From: Desulfobacterales bacterium
Lineage (GTDB): Bacteria; Desulfobacterota; Desulfobacteria; Desulfobacterales; Desulfosalsimonadaceae
Length of the DNA stretch: 64,000 nucleotides
Direction of reading: 5' to 3'
NCBI GenBank assembly: GCA_034520365.1
Contig: JAXHNP010000003.1
Location: 372,001 to 436,000 of the forward strand
Of this stretch, positions 52,056-60,740 are shown piece by piece. Position numbers and translations under genes: made by a program. The notes under the pieces were generated by a model, which saw only the letters and a list, made by a program, of their open reading frames with translations, did not search any database and had not been told where the DNA came from. Numbering within the stretch: position 1 is the first letter of the stretch; every line of letters starts with the position of its first letter.

Positions 52056-52718
52056 ATGGAAAATCATTCAATTGCCACAAAATACGACCTGGAAACCGTG
52101 CCCATCGGCATTGGCGGAAAACGCATGGAGTTTTACCGGGTGGGCAACTTAGAGCCCTTGATCGAAAAAATATTTGCCAATGAAAACAGCAAGTTCACCG
52201 ATTTCCCGGTGTGGATTAAAATCTGGGAGGCATCGCTGGTGCTGACGGATTATCTGCTGGATGAGGTGCTCAGTGAACCCAGGCATATTTTAGAGATCGG
52301 CGCCGGCATGGGGATTACCGGCATGTTTCTGGCCGCCTTCGGCCATCAGGTGACCGGCACGGACAATGAGGACGACTGCCTGGATCTGCTCAAGCTCAAT
52401 AAGGCGCATAATGGGTTGAACAACCTAAACATCCGGAAACTGGACTGGCACGAGGCGGAGCTGGCCGAAAAATTTGATCTCATCTGCGGCTCGGAAATCA
52501 TTTACAAGGAATCAGCCATTAAGCCGGTTGAATCCTTGATCAAAACGCATTTGAAGCCGGATGGCACCGTTTACCTGGCCCATGACCAGCAGCGGATGAA
52601 TGTCGGGAAATTCCTTGAGCAATTGTCTGAGGACTTAACCGTTGAGGAAATTGCAAAAACTTTTACCGGCAAAGATATGGCCAGGCGGATTCTGATTCAT
52701 GTTATCCGTTATGCATAA
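52056..52718 (+). CDS. SAM-dependent methyltransferase (METTL/lysine-methyltransferase 16-like)
   Basis: A 220-residue class I methyltransferase with motif I HILEIGAGMGITGMFLAAFG, followed by VTGTDNEDDCLDLLKLN and FDLICGSEIIYKESAIKPVE. The SEI-Y motif and FPVWIKIWEASLVLTDYLLD resemble methyltransferase family 16, which methylates lysines or other nitrogen groups on proteins. It is the only plus-strand gene of any length in the right half. It converges on, and overlaps by 10 bp, the dehydrogenase gene. Confidence 0.8.
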   Translation: MENHSIATKYDLETVPIGIGGKRMEFYRVGNLEPLIEKIFANENSKFTDFPVWIKIWEASLVLTDYLLDEVLSEPRHILEIGAGMGITGMFLAAFGHQVTGTDNEDDCLDLLKLNKAHNGLNNLNIRKLDWHEAELAEKFDLICGSEIIYKESAIKPVESLIKTHLKPDGTVYLAHDQQRMNVGKFLEQLSEDLTVEEIAKTFTGKDMARRILIHVIRYA

Positions 52719-53632
52719 TCACTTTCGTCCTTTTTCTCCAGAAACCCCGGCTGGGCGTAGGCTGGATCGGGGTATGTGTAAAAGCCCTGGCCTGTTTTGG
52801 CGCCCAGGCGGCCTTCGTCCACATATTGTTTCATAAACTCCGCATTGGCCAGCGCCTGCTTGTCCTGGAGTTTATTGGCCCAGTAGTCGGTAATCTTCCA
52901 GACCGTATCCAGGCCGATTGAGTCCATCAGGCCGAAAGGGCCGATCGGCGTATACATCACGCCCATCCAGGCCCGGTCAATATCCTCGACAGAGGCCACA
53001 CCCCTGGCAGCCAAAGACTGGGCGGATTTAAACAGCTCCATCAGCATGGCATTGAACACATAGCCGTTATTTTCCTTTTTCAGCATGATGGGCACCAGTT
53101 TATTGCGTTTGGCAAATGCTTCGATCAACGCGACGGTTTCCCGGGCGGTGCCGGGATGGGGCATGATATCGACCACCGGGGTTACCCGCAGATCATGGAA
53201 ATGGAAGGCGGCAAACTTATCCGGCCGGCCCGTGGACTCGGCAAACGTAGAGGGCTTTAGAGAGGAGGTATTGGTGGTAAAAATGGTGTGTGCGGGGCAG
53301 ATTTCATTAAACTGGGCGAAGACCCGGCCCTTGAGCTCCGGATCCTCCGGAATGGATTCGCTGACAAAATCAGCTTTCTGACCGGCTTTTTGGGGATCCG
53401 TGCTGGTGTGAAGCCTTGCCAGGGCCGCATCTGCCTCTTCCCGGGACAGCCGATTGGACTTCACATATCTATCTGCCAGTCTTTCCGCCCGTTTCATGGC
53501 TTTATCCAATAACTCCTGGCTGATATCATAATAGATGACATCGTAGCCGCCAGCCGCACAATGAAAGCCGATCTGCTGGCCCATAGTCCCGGAGCCGATG
53601 ATCAGCACCTGTTTGATGTCGTCTATTTGCAT
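52709..53632 (-). CDS. 3-hydroxyacyl-CoA dehydrogenase family protein
   Basis: A 307-residue NAD-dependent enzyme. VLIIGSGTMGQQIGFHCAAG is the dinucleotide-binding loop, FTTNTSSLKPSTFAES and FAAFHFHDLRVTPVVDIMPH contain the catalytic Ser/His region, and GPFGLMDSIGLDTVWKITDY is the dimerisation half. It would oxidise an L-3-hydroxyacyl-CoA to the 3-oxo form in beta-oxidation or a related pathway. It stands alone here, followed upstream by 880 bp of repeats. Confidence 0.88.
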   Translation of the reverse strand: MQIDDIKQVLIIGSGTMGQQIGFHCAAGGYDVIYYDISQELLDKAMKRAERLADRYVKSNRLSREEADAALARLHTSTDPQKAGQKADFVSESIPEDPELKGRVFAQFNEICPAHTIFTTNTSSLKPSTFAESTGRPDKFAAFHFHDLRVTPVVDIMPHPGTARETVALIEAFAKRNKLVPIMLKKENNGYVFNAMLMELFKSAQSLAARGVASVEDIDRAWMGVMYTPIGPFGLMDSIGLDTVWKITDYWANKLQDKQALANAEFMKQYVDEGRLGAKTGQGFYTYPDPAYAQPGFLEKKDESDYA

Positions 53633-53680
53633 GATGTGCTCCTTTTATCTTTTTTACCCTCATTTTTACCCTCATCCCGA

Positions 53681-53701
53681 CCTTCTCCCAGCGGGAGAAG
53701 G
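53681..53701. repeat. REP-D hairpin
   Basis: CCTTCTCCC, AGC, GGGAGAAGG: a perfect 9-bp stem preceded by CCCTCATCCC. It is the second perfect copy of the hairpin at 4128-4147. Confidence 0.65.
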
Positions 53702-53742
53702 GGAACCAATTCCGCAAATCCCTCCTTTTTCAAAGCGCTGAT

Positions 53743-54022
53743 GGTGGATGCGCTGGCGCTTATCCACCCTACGGATTGCTCAGGGCGTAGAAAACGTAGG
53801 GCGGATAAGCGGGAGCGCATCCGCCGGGCTTTATTTATTAATGATTCCACGGCGCCGCCCTTTTTAATGGCGGGCACGGTGGCCCGCCTTACAATGGGAT
53901 TGTGCAATTTAAAAAACCGTCGATAGGGTCGGCCACCGTGCCGACCGGCCGCGGCTGTCTCTTCTACAACTCCAAATAGTAGGGCGTAGGGCGTAGGGCG
54001 GATAAGCGTCAGCGCATCCGCC
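53743..54022. repeat. Composite REP block 1 (REP-A, REP-B inverted pair, REP-A)
   Basis: REP-A plus lies at 53743-53773 and minus at 53796-53825. REP-B plus at 53869-53893 (arms GGCGGGC/GCCCGCC) and minus at 53921-53946 (GGTCGGC/GCCGACC) follow, with REP-A minus at 53993-54022. From 53796 to about 53980 it matches 54344-54525 almost base for base, including the last codons of serA. Confidence 0.88.
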
Positions 54023-54056
54023 AATATGCCGTCACGCAGGCAGTTACATATCAAAC

Positions 54057-54125
54057 TGTCATTTCAAGGAGCGCGAGCGACGAGGAATCATGAATATAAG
54101 ATTTCTCGCTGCCGCTCGAATGACA
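54057..54125. repeat. REP-C palindrome, about 69 bp
   Basis: TGTCATTTCAAGGAGCGCGA begins and TGCCGCTCGAATGACA ends a large imperfect palindrome built on GAGCGACGAGGAATC and GATTTCTCGCTGCCGCTC. Three more copies occur at 57125, 60633 and 63488. Confidence 0.85.
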
Positions 54126-54153
54126 GGGGCGAAAATTTTTAAATCAGGGCTGA

Positions 54154-54500
54154 TGGTGGATGCGCTGGTGGTGGATGCGCTGGCGCTTATCCACTTATCT
54201 GGCGGTGGATGCGCTATCGCTTATCCACCCTACATAGGCTACGGGTAATTGCCGGATGCGCTGGCGCTTATCCGGCCTACGGGTAATTGGTGGATGCGCT
54301 GACGCTTATCCACCCTACAAGGGCTTATCCACCCTACAAGCAGATGTAGGGCGGATAAGCGTCAGTAGCGCATCCGCCGGGCTTTATTTATTAATGATTC
54401 CACGGCGCCGCCCTTTTTAATGGCGGGCACGGTGGCCCGCCTTACAATGGGATGTGCAATTTAAAAAACCGTCGTAGGGTCGGCCACCGTGCCGACCGCT
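54154..54500. repeat. REP-A array and composite REP block 2
   Basis: The block has partial and complete REP-A plus units at 54155, 54170, 54204-54233, 54251-54281 (GCCGGAT/ATCCGGC) and 54289-54318, then a minus copy at 54344-54376 carrying an extra TAG in its centre. REP-B plus is at 54423-54447 and minus at 54474-54499. The last part duplicates block 1. Confidence 0.88.
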
Positions 54501-54514
54501 CATGGCTGTCTCTT

Positions 54515-56098
54515 CTACAATTCCAAATATGTCACGGATTTGGACATGGGCAGATTGCGGAGCGCATCCAGGATTTCATTGGAGAGGGCCGAGTCGGTGC
54601 GCAGAAAGACAATATTTCGCTCGCCGGCTTCTTCCTGTCCCACGGTCATTTTGGAAATGTTTATACTATTGTCTCCCAAAAGGGTGCCGATGCTGCCGAT
54701 CTCGCCCGGAATGTTCAGGTTATGGATCAGGGTGAGATACCCCTCCGGCTTCATCTCCAGGCGGAAGTCGTTAATTTTGACCACCCGGGGATAATTTCTG
54801 CCGAACACCGTTCCCGAGACCACGCTGCTCATCTCATCGGTAATCACCTCTATGGTCAGCAGGTGATTATACTCCATGGCCTCGTCGCTTTCGGATTCGG
54901 AGACCTTAATACCGTCTTCCTTGGCGATATACGGGGCATTAACCGCATTGACATCCTCCATGGAGAGCACATCCAACAATCCGGTTAAAAAGGATGTGGT
55001 CACCGGTTTCAGGTCCACGTCCTCGAAATTGCCGTTGTATTCGATTTTTATCTCCTTGACATGCCCGCTCACCAGCTGGGCCTGCAGGCAGCCCATGCGA
55101 TCGGCCAGGAATATAAAGGGATTTAACTTTTCCAGCTCTTTACCGGAGACAGACGGCGTATTCAGAGCGTTTTCCACGGTGCTGGTTTTGAGAAAATTAA
55201 TGATCTGTTTGGCCACCATGACCGCCACATTGGTCTGGGCTTCAGCCGTGGAGGCACCTAAGTGCGGTGTGGCGATCAAGTTGTCAAGCTGCAAGAGCGG
55301 CATGTCCGCCGGCGGTGGCTCTTCGCTGAATACGTCCACGGCCGCGCCGGCCACTTTGCCGGACTGCATGGCCTCGTAGAGGGCATCCTCGTCCACGATC
55401 CCGCCCCGGGCGCAGTTGATCAGCATGACGCCTTCCTTCATCTGCTCAAAGGCTTTCTTGTTAATAAGCCCAGCGGTCTTTTTGGACTTCGGTACATGCA
55501 CGCTGATATAATCCGCCTGGGCATAAAGCTCATTTAAGGATACGCTCTCACACCCGGCCTTTTCAATCTTTTCCGGGGTGACCACCGGATCATAGACGAC
55601 AACCCGCATCTTTAAGCCCCGGGCCCGGTTGGCCACAATGGAGCCGATCTTTCCGAAGCCGATCACACCGAATGTCTTGTTGTAGATTTCCCGGCCCTGG
55701 AGCTTCTTTTTATCCCAGCGGCCCGCCTTCAGGGAGGATGTGCCCTGGGGGATATTGCGGGTAAGCGCCATCATCATGGCAATGGCATGCTCGGCCGTGG
55801 TCACGACATTGCCGGTGGGGGTATTCATAACGATAATCCCCCGCTTGGTCGCCCCCTCCACGTCAATGTTGTCCACCCCGATGCCGGCCCGTCCGATCAC
55901 CTTTAAATTCTCGGCCGCCTCCAGGATTTCCTCGGTCACCTTGGTGGCGCTGCGAATGACCAGGGCATCATAATCCTTGATCACCTCTTTCAGCTCCTCG
56001 GGCGACATACCGGTTTTAACATCAACATCAATTCCGTCTTCTTCTTCAAATAATTTGACCCCGGCATCGCCGAGTTTATCACTGACCAATACTTTCAT
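54515..56098 (-). CDS. serA: D-3-phosphoglycerate dehydrogenase
   Basis: A 527-residue enzyme of the long, ACT-bearing SerA type. The substrate part holds the regulatory start MKVLVSDKLGDAGVKLFEEE. The NAD site is FGVIGFGKIGSIVANRA; catalytic Arg, Glu and His lie in NCARGGIVDEDALY, SEEPPP and TPHLGASTAEAQ; and a C-terminal ACT domain follows (LTLIHNLNIPGEIGSIGTLL). It makes 3-phosphohydroxypyruvate for serine synthesis. It starts 17 bp after the methyltransferase gene upstream, so serine and methyl-tetrahydrofolate metabolism are linked in one operon. It ends in TAG; the last codons are repeated near 53965-53980. Confidence 0.95.
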   Translation of the reverse strand: MKVLVSDKLGDAGVKLFEEEDGIDVDVKTGMSPEELKEVIKDYDALVIRSATKVTEEILEAAENLKVIGRAGIGVDNIDVEGATKRGIIVMNTPTGNVVTTAEHAIAMMMALTRNIPQGTSSLKAGRWDKKKLQGREIYNKTFGVIGFGKIGSIVANRARGLKMRVVVYDPVVTPEKIEKAGCESVSLNELYAQADYISVHVPKSKKTAGLINKKAFEQMKEGVMLINCARGGIVDEDALYEAMQSGKVAGAAVDVFSEEPPPADMPLLQLDNLIATPHLGASTAEAQTNVAVMVAKQIINFLKTSTVENALNTPSVSGKELEKLNPFIFLADRMGCLQAQLVSGHVKEIKIEYNGNFEDVDLKPVTTSFLTGLLDVLSMEDVNAVNAPYIAKEDGIKVSESESDEAMEYNHLLTIEVITDEMSSVVSGTVFGRNYPRVVKINDFRLEMKPEGYLTLIHNLNIPGEIGSIGTLLGDNSINISKMTVGQEEAGERNIVFLRTDSALSNEILDALRNLPMSKSVTYLEL

Positions 56099-56114
56099 TT
56101 TGATACCTCCTTGT

Positions 56115-56912
56115 TTATAACTTTAAACGGTCCTCACGATAGGCCGTCAGATAATTCGAACAATACTCATCATTTCCGGACAGGGTTTCGGCTGAGATGA
56201 TATTTGCCATCATCCGCTTGTCCAGGGGATTGATAATGGCGGCGTCCAGTTTCTTGGCAATGGCCATTACCGCAAATGTCTGGTTGATGAGCTTTCTCTC
56301 CGGCAGGCCGAAGGAAATGTTGGAAAGCCCGCAGATGGTATGAACGCCCGGAAAACCGGTCATTATGGCCTCAACGGCATTCATAAACTCCGTGCCGTAG
56401 GAATCCTTTGTAGAAATAGGCTGCACCAGCGGATCCACGAAAATATTCTCAATGGCCACATTGTTTTTCACCAGACTGTTAATCAGCTCATCCGCAATCG
56501 CCACCCGGTCATCCTTGGTCTCGGGCATGCCCTTGTCGCTCATGCACAGGGCGATCACTTTTAAATCCGTCCCGGCGATGACCGGCAGCAGCGCATCATA
56601 GCGCTCCTTTTCAAGGGAAATGGAGTTGATCATGGGGGTTCCCTTATGCACGGCGGCGGCGGCTTCAACCACCTTGGGGTCCGGGCTGTCAATGCAGCAC
56701 GGCGCATCCACGGTTTCCTGAACGGTCTTTACCAGCCACTGCATGTATTCGCTTTCCTTGCCGACAAAGGTGCCCGCATTGACGTCAATGAAATCCGCCC
56801 CGTGATCGTGCTGATCTTTGGCGATTTTCTGGATTTCTTCGGCGTCCTGGGCTTCAACAGCCGCCTTGATGGGCTTTCGGCTTGAATTGATTAATTCTCC
56901 AACAATTAGCAT
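56115..56912 (-). CDS. Methyltetrahydrofolate:corrinoid methyltransferase (AcsE/MtgA-like)
   Basis: A 265-residue pterin-binding TIM-barrel protein. MLIVGELINSSRKPIKAAVE, HGADFIDVNAGTF, PCCIDSPDPKVVEAAAAVHK and GTPMINSIS, and CGLSNISFGLPERKLINQTF are the typical pterin-site segments, and the length matches AcsE and MtgA. It transfers methyl groups between tetrahydrofolate and a corrinoid protein. With the RamA-like activator and MttB-family gene nearby, the likely direction is from methyl-corrinoid to tetrahydrofolate. It is immediately upstream of serA. Confidence 0.9.
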   Translation of the reverse strand: MLIVGELINSSRKPIKAAVEAQDAEEIQKIAKDQHDHGADFIDVNAGTFVGKESEYMQWLVKTVQETVDAPCCIDSPDPKVVEAAAAVHKGTPMINSISLEKERYDALLPVIAGTDLKVIALCMSDKGMPETKDDRVAIADELINSLVKNNVAIENIFVDPLVQPISTKDSYGTEFMNAVEAIMTGFPGVHTICGLSNISFGLPERKLINQTFAVMAIAKKLDAAIINPLDKRMMANIISAETLSGNDEYCSNYLTAYREDRLKL

Positions 56913-56992
56913 GGGTTTTCTCCTTCGTTTTAATTAAATTTATCGACCGAATCATACTCACATATTTTGCAGAGCCTTTTGATACCCCGGCA

Positions 56993-57045
56993 AATTGGTT
57001 CTAACTATCTTTCAGGCAGGCACGGTGGCCTGCCCTACGCAACTT
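56993..57045 (+). repeat. 53-bp direct repeat with REP-B, first copy
   Basis: CAAATTGGTTCTAACTATCT, then CAGGCAGGCACGGTGGCCTG and CCCTACGCAAC, recurs at 57305-57358. It includes a REP-B hairpin at 57015-57039 with GGCAGGC/GCCTGCC arms. Confidence 0.85.
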
Positions 57046-57124
57046 TGTAAAAAACGATTAATGCCGCTGCGATGGCATTTTCTGCAGAAAGTAACTAAAA
57101 AGGCCCCTCAAAATCAGTCCATAC

Positions 57125-57194
57125 TGTCATTTCGAGCGGCAGCGAGAAATCTTTACAATAAGATTCCTCGTCGCTCGCGCTCCTCGGAATGACA
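57125..57194. repeat. REP-C palindrome, inverse orientation
   Basis: TGTCATTTCGAGCGGCAGCG begins and CTCCTCGGAATGACA ends the copy, with GAGAAATCTTTACAATAAGA at the centre. Confidence 0.85.
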
Positions 57195-57304
57195 GGCGCT
57201 ATTGCCGTCATTACTTGAAGGCAAACGGCACGCCAAAATATAAACAATCCACTTCACAGTAAAAACGGTTTCTGAGTAACGGCTGTGCCCGGCGGCAGGC
57301 ACAA

Positions 57305-57401
57305 GCAAATTGGTTCTAACTATCTTTCAGGCAGGCACGGTGGCCTGCCCTACGCAACGGGATAACCGCAAAATTTTGTAGGGTCGGCCACCGTGCCGAC
57401 C
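57305..57401. repeat. 53-bp direct repeat copy 2 plus inverse REP-B
   Basis: Repeat of 56993-57045 with a REP-B plus hairpin at 57330-57354 (GGCAGGC/GCCTGCC arms), followed by a REP-B minus hairpin at 57378-57401 (GGTCGGC/GCCGACC arms). Apart from these repeats and a short GAAAGCC/GGCTTTC stem at 57484-57501, the 56913-57521 interval is empty. Confidence 0.85.
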
Positions 57402-57521
57402 TTACATGCGAAAAACCCTATGGTTATAGGTTTTATCGCCAGAACAAATTCCCCGTGTTTTAATACCGGCACCCCCTATGCAGGGAAAGCCCTTAGGCTT
57501 TCTGTTTAAAGCGTTCATGTA

Positions 57522-58217
57522 TCACAGTAAAAACGGCCTCTGTGTCACCGGCGTCTCCGGCGGCAGGCACAAAAAATCCGGGGGCGCATAGGGGCCGAAC
57601 AGTATTTTTCGGAAATAATTTCGGCTGCCCTTGATTTCCGTGTATTTTTTATCAAGAAACCGGGCGTTTTCCCTGGCCCGCGCGCGCAGGGATTCGACAT
57701 CCGCCACCTGCGTGTCGATCAATGCGATATGGCTGTAATGCTTTAATTCCTCGTTTAACCCCCAGACCGCATCCTCACGACCCATGCGGGGGATGTATTC
57801 GTTCTCCAAAATCCCGATCGGGTCCTTTTCCTCCTTGACCCAGCCCGGGGTGATGTAATAGGTGCCGGCCCGCTCCCGGAATGCCTTTTTATACGCCTCT
57901 CTGGAGCCCAAAAGCAGGGCCACGCAGTCATGCACATGGGGCACATACAGATACTGCCGGGGCGCATACACCCCGACAATGCCGTTTGAACAAAGTCCAT
58001 AGCCCAGCACGAATTCATCCGCGGTGTCCGCCAGGCTGTCGATTTCGTTCTGTATAATCGCGGGCATCCGGTCCGGGGTCCGGTGCAGCTGCTGATCCAT
58101 AAACCGCAAATCCAGTTCGACATCTGGCGGGCATTCCGGCCGCAGGGCATTTAACTCCTGCTCCATCACCCGGCAGGCAAGAACCACCCGATTTATAATC
58201 TTTTTCTCTTTACCCAT
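57522..58217 (-). CDS. DUF1638 family protein
   Basis: A 231-residue protein of the DUF1638 family: VVLACRVMEQELNALRPECP, VLGYGLCSNGIVGV, VHDCVALLLGSREAYKKAFR and YYITPGWVKE are its conserved segments. The family occurs almost only next to corrinoid methyltransferases and their activators in anaerobes, though its reaction is not known. The conserved Cys and His residues (CSNG, HDC) suggest metal or corrinoid handling. It lies 18 bp after the activator gene in the same operon. Confidence 0.88.
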   Translation of the reverse strand: MGKEKKIINRVVLACRVMEQELNALRPECPPDVELDLRFMDQQLHRTPDRMPAIIQNEIDSLADTADEFVLGYGLCSNGIVGVYAPRQYLYVPHVHDCVALLLGSREAYKKAFRERAGTYYITPGWVKEEKDPIGILENEYIPRMGREDAVWGLNEELKHYSHIALIDTQVADVESLRARARENARFLDKKYTEIKGSRNYFRKILFGPYAPPDFLCLPPETPVTQRPFLL

Positions 58218-58235
58218 GATCAGTGTTCCGGTTCA

Positions 58236-59990
58236 TTATTTCGCGGCAGCGGCGGATAAGGCGGATTTTTCCGGAAACTCCATGCTCTCCACATAGAGAT
58301 CCATAAAATCCGGCCGGGTCTCGATGGAGACATGCTCAACCCGCTGCATTCGTGATTCCAGAAAACGGCGGTTGCTCACATTGCGAAGCAGACGCACGCA
58401 CCCGATCCGGCAGGTATTGCCCGCGAAAAAGACCTTGGATGCCATGCCGGGCGGCAATAGCCCGATGCCCTCAAGATTCTCCGGCCGCAGGGAATAGCCG
58501 AACCCGCCGGCGATAACCACCCGGTGAACGGCTGCTGACGCTATGCCGGCTTCTGCCATAAGGATATCCATGGCCGCGCGGATCGCACTTTTGGCAAGCT
58601 GCACCTGGCGCACATCATCCTGGGTAAAATAGACATCCCCCTCAATATGGAAGGCCGCCTTTTCATTTAACTCAACCAGCCGGGCCGCTATTTCCTGGCT
58701 CAGCCCTTCGGTTTCCCCGGGCCGGCGCATGCGGCCGGACCCGTCAATCACCCCGGTTTTCAGCAGGGCGGCGGTCATATCAATGATGCCGGAACCGCAA
58801 ATCCCTTTAACCGGCGCATTCCCGATGGTTTTAAACGTGAGCGTGCGGCCGTCGGTGCTGACCCGCTCCAGGGCCCCGAGCTGCGCCCGGGTGCCGCTTG
58901 AGATGCCCATGCCCTCAAAGGCGGGGCCAGCGGCGGTGGAGGTCATCAGGCATTTGCCGGCGGCATTTAAGCCCATTTCCCCGTTGGTGCCGATATCGAT
59001 AAAAAGGACCGACGCACTCTGATCGAAAAACCCATGGCAGACCAAAAGACCGGCGCTGATATCCCCGCCGATATAGGCATGCACCACCGGCGGGACATAG
59101 ATCCGGGCCTCCGGGTGAACGGCCAGCCCGAACTGGTCGGCCGGATAGGTCTGCCCGCTTTGAATTCCCACGGTAAAGGGCACCCGGCCCAGCGGCTCCG
59201 GATCGATACCTGCGGCCAGCTGCAGCATGGTGGTATTGCCGCCGATCACCACGTCAATGATATCATTGACATCTGCTTTGGAATCCTCACACACCTCTTC
59301 GATCAGTTCATTCAAGCCGTCGCGCACGCACCGGGATAGCTCTGCCAGGCCTTCAGGCGTAGAGCCCGCCTGGATGCGGCGTACCACGTCATGGCCGAAA
59401 CGGATCTGCGGGTTTAAGCTCGAGGCCGTGGAAAGCTCCTGACAGGTATCCAGGGACATCAATGTGACCACCAGGGTGGTGGTGCCGATGTCAATGGCCA
59501 GGCCCTTGGGGGGGTTGCCCGGGCTCCATCGGCTCAGGCGCTGCTGGGGCTCCCGATCATAATCCAGCCAGAAACACCCCGCCTTTTCTGTTACCCGGGC
59601 GGCCGGTCGGTATTGCCTGGCCGGTGCGGTAGTTTCCGCTGTCTGATTTTCCCCGGTATCCGCCCGGTCATCCGGATAGCGGTTGCCCTCGAGTATCCGG
59701 TACTCGTCCCGGACATACTCGGATAATACGTGAATGGTCATGTCTTTCCGGGTTTTTAACTGGCAGGCCAGGCGGATACCCTCCGCCGCCTGCTCCGGGG
59801 CAATCTCCGGATGGGGCGTTTCCTGAACCGATTCCGGGGACTCCACCCGCACCAAACATTTGCCGCAGATCCCCTGCCCGTTGCAGGGCGTGTCCACTTC
59901 CACGCCGGCGCGGTACAAGGCATCGCGCACGGTTTCGCCGCGGCGCATCTCAATGGATTCGCCGATCGGGTATATGGTTAGTTTTGACAT
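58236..59990 (-). CDS. Corrinoid-protein reductive activator, RamA/RACo-like (COG3894)
   Basis: A 584-residue protein. The N-terminal ferredoxin-like domain binds a [2Fe-2S] cluster through Cys36, Cys42, Cys45 and Cys76 (TPCNGQGICGKC and RLACQ). An actin-like ATPase domain follows: GLAIDIGTTTLVVTLMSLDT and VLFIDIGTNGEMGL, then KGICGSGIIDMTAALLKTG and VIAGGFGYSL. Such proteins reduce Co(II) corrinoid proteins to the active Co(I) state using ATP. It should service the corrinoid partner of the MttB-family methyltransferase. The length is normal for the family. Confidence 0.93.
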   Translation of the reverse strand: MSKLTIYPIGESIEMRRGETVRDALYRAGVEVDTPCNGQGICGKCLVRVESPESVQETPHPEIAPEQAAEGIRLACQLKTRKDMTIHVLSEYVRDEYRILEGNRYPDDRADTGENQTAETTAPARQYRPAARVTEKAGCFWLDYDREPQQRLSRWSPGNPPKGLAIDIGTTTLVVTLMSLDTCQELSTASSLNPQIRFGHDVVRRIQAGSTPEGLAELSRCVRDGLNELIEEVCEDSKADVNDIIDVVIGGNTTMLQLAAGIDPEPLGRVPFTVGIQSGQTYPADQFGLAVHPEARIYVPPVVHAYIGGDISAGLLVCHGFFDQSASVLFIDIGTNGEMGLNAAGKCLMTSTAAGPAFEGMGISSGTRAQLGALERVSTDGRTLTFKTIGNAPVKGICGSGIIDMTAALLKTGVIDGSGRMRRPGETEGLSQEIAARLVELNEKAAFHIEGDVYFTQDDVRQVQLAKSAIRAAMDILMAEAGIASAAVHRVVIAGGFGYSLRPENLEGIGLLPPGMASKVFFAGNTCRIGCVRLLRNVSNRRFLESRMQRVEHVSIETRPDFMDLYVESMEFPEKSALSAAAAK

Positions 59991-60001
59991 AATATTATAG
60001 A

Positions 60002-60544
60002 TTAAGGTTCCGGCAGTCGGGTCAGGGAAATCATTTCCTGGAGGTCTTCGGCCAGGAATTTCAAATCCTTGCGAAGTTCCTCGCCGTCCACCTCGCGCGG
60101 GACCACCACACTGGTGCGCATCAGGAAGATGGGTTTGCCGTCTTTGGCCCGGGACTCGATTTTGGTTTCCAGCTCAACGATATTGATGTTTAAAGACGCC
60201 AGGAGCTGAGTCGTCCGGTAAACAATCCCCATCCGGTCAACGCCCTTGACCCGGATTTCATAATTGGGCTCGGTCTCATTGCGTTTCTCGCCCGGCACAT
60301 CCACCGGAAAAAGCGTGACCTTTAAATCCTTCTCCTTATCCAGCCGTTCGCAGGCGGCTGCCAGGTCATCGCACATCTTTCCGGTTGTGGCGGTGACCAG
60401 AATCATCAGGGCAAAATGATTGCCTAAAAGCGTCATGCGGGAGTCCTCAAAATTGCACCCGCAGTTGTATATCTCCTTGGACACCGTGGCCACAATACCG
60501 GTGACATTGCGGCCGACCGCTGAAATGATAAATTCCTGTTTCAT
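60002..60544 (-). CDS. ACT-domain regulatory protein (GcvR-like)
   Basis: A 180-residue protein starting at the ATG at 60544 after GAGGAATT. It has two ACT domains in tandem: QEFIISAVGRNVTGIVATVS up to MILVTATTG, and NYEIRVKGVDRMGIVYRTTQ with LLASLNINIVELET. GcvR-type double-ACT proteins bind small amino acids such as glycine and regulate one-carbon metabolism. Next to a corrinoid activator and upstream of the serine gene it probably senses glycine or serine. It is 11 bp from the activator gene. Confidence 0.85.
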   Translation of the reverse strand: MKQEFIISAVGRNVTGIVATVSKEIYNCGCNFEDSRMTLLGNHFALMILVTATTGKMCDDLAAACERLDKEKDLKVTLFPVDVPGEKRNETEPNYEIRVKGVDRMGIVYRTTQLLASLNINIVELETKIESRAKDGKPIFLMRTSVVVPREVDGEELRKDLKFLAEDLQEMISLTRLPEP

Positions 60545-60632
60545 AATTCCTCGTTGTTCATTGTTATAAACTTTGTGGCCTTTGATCCTGCGTAGGCTCA
60601 ACCCAACCTACAATTGGTTTAACAATTCCGAT

Positions 60633-60704
60633 GGTCATTTCGAGCGGCAGCGAGAAATCTTTTACAAGCAAGATTCCTCGTCACTTACGTTCCTCGGAAT
60701 GACA
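60633..60704. repeat. REP-C palindrome
   Basis: GGTCATTTCGAGCGGCAGCG and TTCCTCGGAATGAC flank the centre; same orientation as 57125, with a few substitutions (CACTTACG in place of CGCTCGCG). Confidence 0.85.
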
Positions 60705-60740
60705 GCCGAATTTATATGGGGCTTAATTCTGCCTTTGCAC

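Noticed and set aside
54452-55973. Long plus-strand ORFs opposite serA
   Set aside because: SerA is unmistakable on the minus strand; the others lack any family resemblance.
57484-57501. GAAAGCC/GGCTTTC stem as a terminator after DUF1638
   Set aside because: The stem is short, the loop is four bases, and no U-run follows on the minus strand; it is not strong enough to call.
57755-58150. 131-residue minus-strand ORF within the DUF1638 gene
   Set aside because: It is an alternative frame of a GC-rich gene, with no start signal and unusual Cys/Trp/Arg-rich composition.
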